This document shows, piece after piece, positions 58,088 to 64,000 of a stretch of 64,000 nucleotides of DNA. Below the pieces are notes generated by a model. The model had not been told where the DNA came from, made no database searches, and worked only from the letters and a program-made list of their open reading frames with translations. Where the stretch lies: NCBI GenBank assembly GCA_030248225.1, contig JASANE010018513.1, positions 1 through 64,000 on the forward strand, written 5' to 3'. A program made the position numbers and the translations under genes. The DNA is from Trileptium ribeirensis (Eukaryota > Nematoda > Enoplea > Enoplida > Thoracostomopsidae). Within the stretch, counting starts at the first letter, position 1. Each line of letters starts with the position of its first letter.

Positions 58088-58874
58088 AATTTCACCGAAT
58101 ACCGAATATTCGGCCCCTACTATTCGGGCGAATACCGAATAGTTGTTCGCAACACCTATGTATGATGAGAAATCTATAACTCTATAAATCCACCACTGTA
58201 TGTACGTGACCATGCAACAAGTCGTTTTGTGTTGTGTTACTGAATCAGCGATAGTTTTTGTTCGATGAATTTTTTTGCTTTGTGCTCTCGTTTGTTAGGT
58301 TGAAGTTATAATTTTGTTTTTTTATTGATTTTTTATAACTTCATAATCTGGACAACGGCGATAATATTGGTGCGTGAAGTCAAACAGTTCAAAAAGAACG
58401 ACTAAGCGCGTGGTGTTCGGGGGCGGTAGACTTAGGGTTAGGCTTATGTAGGCATGTAGAACGGCATAGCATGATGTCTTACTTCACATTCACTATGTGT
58501 CAAAGAAAACTAACAAATCCTACTGCATTTAAAACCCAAAGTATTAATTTCGCAACTATTATGGCAGCGAGATAGTGCACGGCTGATGAAGAACATAACT
58601 GTGGTGATCAGAACATTCGATCCGGCTGCGAACTGAATAATTTATGAGTCTCAAACGCATCTTGTCTTACCAAAATTGCAACACGTTGGACGTATTTAGC
58701 GGTTTGCAGCATCATTATCAGCACTCCGGATATCTGGTTGGCAGATTTTCACTCTATTTTTCAACTAACAGGGGGCAGTCAACTATTCGGTATTCGGCCA
58801 AATATTGCCAACTATTCGGCCGAATACCGAATACCTACTATTCGGCCGAATGCCGAATATTCGGTCGTTTCCTA
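58088..58874. mobile_element. hAT-like MITE with ATTCGGCCGAAT palindromes
   Basis: An exact 8-bp duplication GTTTTTAG (58080-58087 and 58875-58882) flanks ends TAGGGAACC and TAGGAAACGACC (inverted). Both subterminal regions hold runs of 'accgaatattcggc' and 'tattcggccgaataccgaat' in mirrored order over about 70 bp. The 787-bp interior has no transposase-like frame. Confidence 0.9.
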
Positions 58875-58882
58875 GTTTTTAG

Positions 58883-59968
58883 CTTTGTTAAACGCATGGG
58901 ATTCCTTGTTTAATTCTTCATTATGTTTGTCGTTATCTTTGTGGGACCCAGTAGAGTGCAAACCGGCTCAATGTTTGACATGCTTTGCCTGACTGGAATA
59001 AGTCTGTAGGTCTTATGGGTTCCTAAGTGTGATGAAAGCAATTGAATTGTATGATATTCATGCAGTATGACCAACGCTAGTGCCTCCAGTCCTGCTAGAT
59101 ATGACTGTTGGGTTTCGAACGACCAGATATCGGGCAAATATCTAACACTTCAATTTTGAACATTAAAACAATTTATTCGAACACGTTTCGGACAGTTTCG
59201 AACACATTTTGAACTGTGTTGACATGTTTTAGTAGTTTTTTTCATTTACACGTTTGATTACGGCTAACGAGCACATAGTCTTGAACATTGTTCGAACAAT
59301 AATGTCAGACGCACAGACATCGAACAAGTCCCGAACGAACAGCAGTCATTTTATGGCAAGGACTGTTGCACAACATTATTTTAATAACGGTTGAAGGTGT
59401 AATTTTATGCAAAGTTGCGATTTTTAAATTTAGAAAGTTTCTGCCCTTTTCATAAATTGGAGGAAAGAACGCATGGATTGGTGGTTTTGTGTTCTTGATT
59501 GACCGTTGTGTTTATCATACTGTTGGTGTGATATCTTTGTAATGCTTTTAAGAGTGCTCCGTTTGGAACCTGGAAAGTCACTAAGAGTATACAAGCCATA
59601 CTTGCTTCCTTTCTAATCGCTATATAAGTTGCTGCTACTTAGTAATTTTTGTTGCTACGCAAATTCGGCACTACTTTTCAAAATGTTCAGTTCGTATTAC
59701 ATTAAATGTAATTACAACGTTTTTATTCATCGTGCGGCCACTATAGTTTTGTCTGCCATTATTATACAAAGTTCTTTAAAAGAAAAATGCTGAAGTGCGC
59801 TTGAGCTTTTTACAGCATAATCTGGGAAACACTGAAAAAGCTTATTAACTTAAGCCTTTTTGTTACAATACATGTATCTAATAAATAATCATGCCACTTA
59901 AATCTCTTCAACATTAAACGGGCCGTGTTCGACTTCATGTAGCCGTGAATTTAGCATATTTAGACCAG
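58883..59968. other. Intron sequence with one gttcgaa-rich MITE relic
   Basis: At 59150-59365 it holds 'ttcgaacacgtttcggacag', 'gaacattgttcgaacaataa' and a right end 'cattttatggcaaggactg', like the 59972 family. The remainder is plain AT-rich sequence. A 75-codon minus frame (58910-59137) is unsupported. Confidence 0.45.
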
Positions 59969-59971
59969 ATA

Positions 59972-60210
59972 CAGTACTCGCCAGAAATGAGTGCTGTTCG
60001 TTCGATATTCGCTCGATAAATTAAAAATTTTCTTCGAAATGTGTTCGAATTTTGTTCGAGACGTGTTCGAAATTTTGGTGCAGTTTTTTAAATTTGTTCG
60101 AAAACTGTTTGAAGTTTGTTCGAAAAGTGTTCGAGAATAAATAAATTTTGTTCGATTTCTGTTCGAGGTCCGTCCGTTCGAAATGTGACACTCGTTTCTG
60201 GCGAGTACTG
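59972..60210. mobile_element. Tc1/mariner-like MITE, best copy of the CTCGCCAGAAATG family
   Basis: Perfect ends CAGTACTCGCCAGAAATGAG and their inverse 'ctcgtttctggcgagtactg' (one mismatch), flanked by TA at 59970-59971 and 60211-60212. The interior is iterations of 'gtgttcgaa' and 'ttgttcga'. No coding capacity. Confidence 0.88.
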
Positions 60211-60294
60211 TATGTCTCTTAAGCGTTTTTAGCGCCTTTATAGGGTCGATACATTAATTTACAACAAGTAATATTATATTATAATTGAAACAGT

Positions 60295-61350
60295 TAGGAA
60301 AGTGAGTTTCCACTGATTGCGCTAGGTGGACAGTCGTGAAAACATTTTTTCTGTCGCTGTCATTCATAACTCATTTTCGGATGGGCGGATTTCGACAGAC
60401 TTTTGTTCGATAGCAAAAGTGACGATGATGTGCCCTTTAGTTGAACGCTAACAGCTCCAACCGCAGCTCCGGGTCAAAATAAAAAAAAACAGATTTTGAA
60501 AAGTTCTTTGCCAAGTCTGGCCATGCGGGTACCAGTCTTTCGCACTCAATATCTCCCGACACAGTCTTCGCATCGAAAAATGGAGATCACCATACAGAAT
60601 CAACTAGATATACAACTTTGCTGAATACGACTTTTTTGTGGGACCAGTCTTTGGGCTGCTGTAGGCCCGAATATGGCTCATATGGACCCTTTGCCAGAAA
60701 TAGCTATTTTTCAAATTTCCCCGTGTTATTGCTTGTTCTTACCTTACAATGATTGCATATTAGGTTATCAAGCTCGCTGGATACGACGGTTTTGGTATTT
60801 AGAGTCCAGCTTGACTATTATGTACCTTGTCTTGGGGTTTCAATGGTTTTTGGTCGACGAACCTGATTCCCAAACTGTAGTGAGTTTTCATTTATCTGAT
60901 TATGTATTGCGTGATGGGCATCAAGAATGGCCTATATATGTATATTTATTAAGCCTGAATACAATAATTTGGCTATCTAGTGTCCATGATGCATACATAT
61001 TTCTTGACTTGTCATGGGTTTTCAATGGGTTTATAGTCATTGAACCTGATTTCCAGAATATAGTCTCCCTTCACATGTTTTGTTACGTATTGCGTACAGA
61101 TCATCAAGAAATGACTATATAAGTTTTCCGATAGACTGAATAGGATGGTTTTGGTTATCTAGAGGCTTGAAAATACTTGATGCAAGTCAGTAGTTGTTTT
61201 CGGTGTGTTTAGGCTCGAAGAGGTTTTAGGCTTTTCAAAGGATTCAGGTTTCAAGGAGTATTAGGATTGTATTCATCAAACACATCATATTAGAGGTGAT
61301 TAAACAAAATAATGAAACCATGCTAGCTCCGTTTTACCTTCTCTCGCAAG
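60295..61350 (+). repeat. ~1-kb dispersed repeat, copy f
   Basis: Complete copy, from 'agtgagtttccactgattgc' to 'cttctctcgcaagttaccg', same internal order as copies c and e. A 149-codon frame (60673-61122) is open through it, but corresponding frames in the other copies are broken, so it is not a gene. The repeat ends about 180 bp before exon 11. Confidence 0.72.
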
Positions 61351-61533
61351 TTACCGTTTTAATTTGTACATAACATAGTAAATCATTATTTATTCAAACC
61401 AATAATTACTCCACCAGTTTACAGTCGGTCATCTTTCCAAAGCCAGTAAAGTTTTCAACAGAGCCAACCGTTATGCTCATACTATTATCGGTTAAGCTTC
61501 ATGTATATTTGGATTTAACTAACATCATTACAG

Positions 61534-61758
61534 TTTGTCAAAGTCAAATCCCACTTCGGAACATTCGGAGTCCGACGCGCGTTTATCTCAGCAACGGCCA
61601 CCTATTTTTGTTCACGAAACCAGTGAAACGGCAAATAATGATGTTATCGATGGCAAAACTCAAATTGAAGATATAACTCCGATCCCCGTTGACAAATCGA
61701 GCAACGATGGTCGTCGTCGATTTTATGGGTCAATGGCAAATCGCATTAGCGAGTTTAG
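61534..61758 (+). CDS. PDZD8-like gene, coding exon 11: Ser/acidic tail after C1
   Basis: Acceptor 'aactaacatcattacag', donor TTTAG|GTGTGA, 225 bp. The leading T completes Ser with AG from exon 10. It reads LSKSNPTSEHSESDARLSQQ, RPPIFVHETSETANNDVIDG, then IEDITPIPVDKSSNDGRRRF and GSMANRISEF, ending in phase 2. This is a disordered, acidic, Ser/Thr-rich region with a basic Arg patch, consistent with the tail that follows C1 in PDZD8. Without splicing at 61758 the frame stays open to 61909 through a 15-residue tandem repeat, so an extended terminal exon is possible. No further coding exon was found before the window ends. Confidence 0.82.
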
Positions 61759-61965
61759 GTGTGACAACATTAGTTTCTATGCAACTATAGTGTATCGGAT
61801 TACTTATAGCAACTGTTGGTTTTATGATATATTAGCGAGCTTGCTTAGGCATGTCAACTGTTCTTTTTATGATATATTAGCGAGCTTGCTTAGGCATGTC
61901 AACTGTTGATTTTATGGAACTAGTGGCAAATTGGATTAACACCTTTTGTTATGTCAACACCTGTT
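61713..61965 (+). repeat. Imperfect ~45-bp tandem array starting in exon 11
   Basis: Two consecutive 45-bp units (from 61821 and 61866, 'tttatgatatattagcgagc') are near identical. Flanking units starting 'gattttatggg' (61713, within the exon) and 'gattttatgga' (61908) share the same skeleton: tttatg, then a -gcgag- or -ggcaaa- core, then 'gtcaac' or 'gacaac'. The array seems to have grown from the exon end and its donor region. Confidence 0.75.
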
Positions 61966-64000
61966 TATTGCATGGCATTACGGTTCCACGCTTTGATGCT
62001 ACAGCGTGTCAGTAAGATTTAAAGATATGGAAACATTGCTGCCAAAGACATATGTTCTGGCCTGTCCATAGCCCTTCGAAAAGTGGGAGGACTTCGGGGG
62101 GCATGTTCATTTAGCGGCAAATTTCAACGTAGGGTGTACATCTTGCGTAAAAATACTAAATATTTCCATATTTGCATGTTTACTGCCGCTCATTTATTTT
62201 CAAGTTATAAAACGGCGTTTGAGCATTAGAAATAGTGGAAATTAATCTTAAAAAAAATTTGCAATCGCAAAGCATAAAATTTCATATATAAAAGTTTTTA
62301 GGATATTCTTAGTTGAACATAGGGCTGTTGGCCGAGTGGGTGGCGGACATCGGGGAAAATGTCATGAGCATGGTTGGATTAGAAAAGTGGGGATACCTCC
62401 CCGCTGTGGTAGCTAGTATGTACTACTGGGAAATATACGCATTTCAGTACTTTTATATTACATACGTCGTACTCAATAACTGAGCTGCTTATAACTTTGG
62501 TCGCACGAACTGTTCTAAACCTTTAATTCGGAATCTGGGATCGGCTCAAGCCATCGAGCATGTTTGTGCACACATTGTTTCCATGAGATTATAGGCGGTC
62601 ACCACCGGGAACCAGGATTATAGTGTCGTTAGTAGTTGTTTTTGTTAGAACCCACCAAAACACCGACTACGTATTACTACGTACTGTTTTAGTCGCTTTT
62701 TGGGCATATACATTAAATACTTTTTTATTGTACTAACTTGTGCGACATGAAAATTTTTTAGATCATTGGCTAACATTTTTATAGGACAAAACGAGGGTAT
62801 TATGACAAAATCACATAAGTGACATTTTTGACAAAACACTTAAATGTGTTACATTTATTCACGTGGGGATTTCCAGGTTGAGAAAAAACAACGTAGGTGA
62901 CTTCGTCACCTTAGAGCGTAGAAATAATAATATTAAATCCACGTAACTACGCGTAAATAACAAAATCACGCAAGTGCTCTTAACTGATTTTGTTGTAGTC
63001 TAATTCTGTTAAAAAATTATGACATAATTATGTAAGTGCAGCTACGTGTTTCTGTTATCGAATAAATATTTCGACCTTCACATGAGATTTTACGTAATAA
63101 GCATTGTTATGTACTTAAAGCTTCATCAGGGAGCGCTTAAATAGAGATTTTATAGAGTAATTTTATTTGCAAACATCAAATGAAAATACTGACTTAAACT
63201 GCTTCGCTACACAGCTGTGATTTCTGGAATGTTGTGTTACATGGCTTGGTGGTACAACTCGTTGCCTAATTACACTCTTGGTTAGGCAAACACACTGATC
63301 CATTATGCATAGACAGACTTCCCACGCGAAACGTGTTTCAAACTGCAGTTTTAATGAGGTGTTAAATGTTCCTTGGACTCATCTAAAAATCGTTTTTCTA
63401 CTCCAGATAGACTGATTTCAAAAATTCAATATTAAAATTAGCTACCCAATTTTTGTTATACCGAAAGCGTATATATTATTATATATAAGTAAATTAGTTG
63501 AAATATCCACCAACTTTAGCAAAATATTTGTAAGCAAAATACTACTTAATTTGTGCTAAATCTCTATTTTTAGAGAATAGTTGGCGCTGTTTTCAAAAAT
63601 CGAGCCAGAGCCGCTGTTCGGTTTTTGGGGAAAGTTATGTCCTTTCAAAGATAATGAAAATTACACATTTTTAGTCATTGTAAGCACGTAATTCTTTTGT
63701 ACGCGGCACTTGCTTATTGTATACTGTTATTGTTTATGTAGCAGCTATAATAACAAAAAATAGTAAGATAGCGCTTGATAAAAAAGTCTTGCCCTGTTGA
63801 AAATCAAGCAGTTAATCCGACTATAAATAATTAACATACAGTTTAAAACAACTACGCATATAACTACACATATTTTCCTTATACGTTAGTACGAGGCCGG
63901 ACATTGTGATCGGGTTTTGCAGATGAGTGCAGGAGGTCTTGAGGGTGTGGCAGGATTTCGGCTATGGGTGCAATATGGGCAGTATTTGCTATTCGGAATC
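61966..64000. other. Intron or downstream sequence, no gene seen
   Basis: AT-rich, with words such as 'cacgtaactacg' and 'tgacataattatgtaagtg' repeated loosely near 62.8-63.05 kb. The minus frame at 62645-62839 has no supporting feature. The remaining exons of the PDZD8-like gene must lie beyond 64000 or be unrecognised here. Confidence 0.45.

Noticed and set aside
60673..61122. 149-codon plus-strand frame in the 1-kb repeat
   Set aside because: The other copies of the repeat (c, d, e) break the frame at many points, so it is not a conserved protein.
1..64000. CRISPR arrays, operons, bacterial promoters, rRNA or tRNA genes
   Set aside because: None seen. The tandem repeats here have two to four units without spacers, and the genome is clearly eukaryotic.

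Overview
The window is AT-rich eukaryotic DNA from an animal, probably an invertebrate. The reasons are a split gene with GT-AG introns up to about 22 kb, RTE-type and Penelope-type retroelements, and many short inverted-repeat transposons. There are no operons, prokaryotic promoters or CRISPR arrays. I cannot name the species from sequence alone; a flatworm-like or other repeat-rich invertebrate genome would fit.

The main result is one plus-strand protein-coding gene that runs through the whole window. Eleven short coding exons (2683-2819, 6869-6992, 13553-13762, 17847/17880-17939, 18650-18726, 22551-~22906, 24759-24918, 29314-29420, 51277-51519, 55350-55511, 61534-61758) each have plausible acceptor and donor sites, and their intron phases agree at every junction: 0, 1, 1, 1, 0, 2, 0, 2, 2, 2. 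Together they give about 620 codons. The exon at 55350 encodes a C1 (zinc-binding) domain with the 11-residue Cys-Cys spacing and the W-x-K-x-A-x-Q-C pattern I associate with PDZD8, a lipid-transfer protein of ER contact sites. The gene is therefore called PDZD8-like with moderate confidence. Its N-terminal part and its C-terminus lie outside the window.

The introns are filled with transposable elements. There is a degenerate minus-strand RTE/BovB-like LINE (7.3-11.1 kb) carrying a Harbinger-like MITE, and a plus-strand RTE-type LINE (36.7-40.7 kb) carrying a hAT-like foldback MITE. A 5'-truncated relative of the second LINE lies at 43.5-45.5 kb. A decayed minus-strand Penelope-like element (48.6-50.7 kb) is followed by a separate decayed ORF1p-like coiled-coil/RRM segment (47.0-48.3 kb). 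hAT-like elements with 8-bp target duplications lie at 28.5, 39.8, 42.4, 53.0 and 58.1 kb, and several Tc1/mariner-like MITEs carry TA duplications. A roughly 1-kb dispersed repeat occurs about six times in the same orientation, and three copies end just upstream of coding exons.

On the minus strand, inside the 22-kb intron, two near-identical exon-like cassettes (34889-35006 and 35917-36023) keep open frames and splice sites. More diverged relatives lie near 27.65 and 29.9 kb, and Penelope-like linker remnants lie between the two cassettes. This, with the spliced-looking ORF1p segment, is the least explained part of the window.
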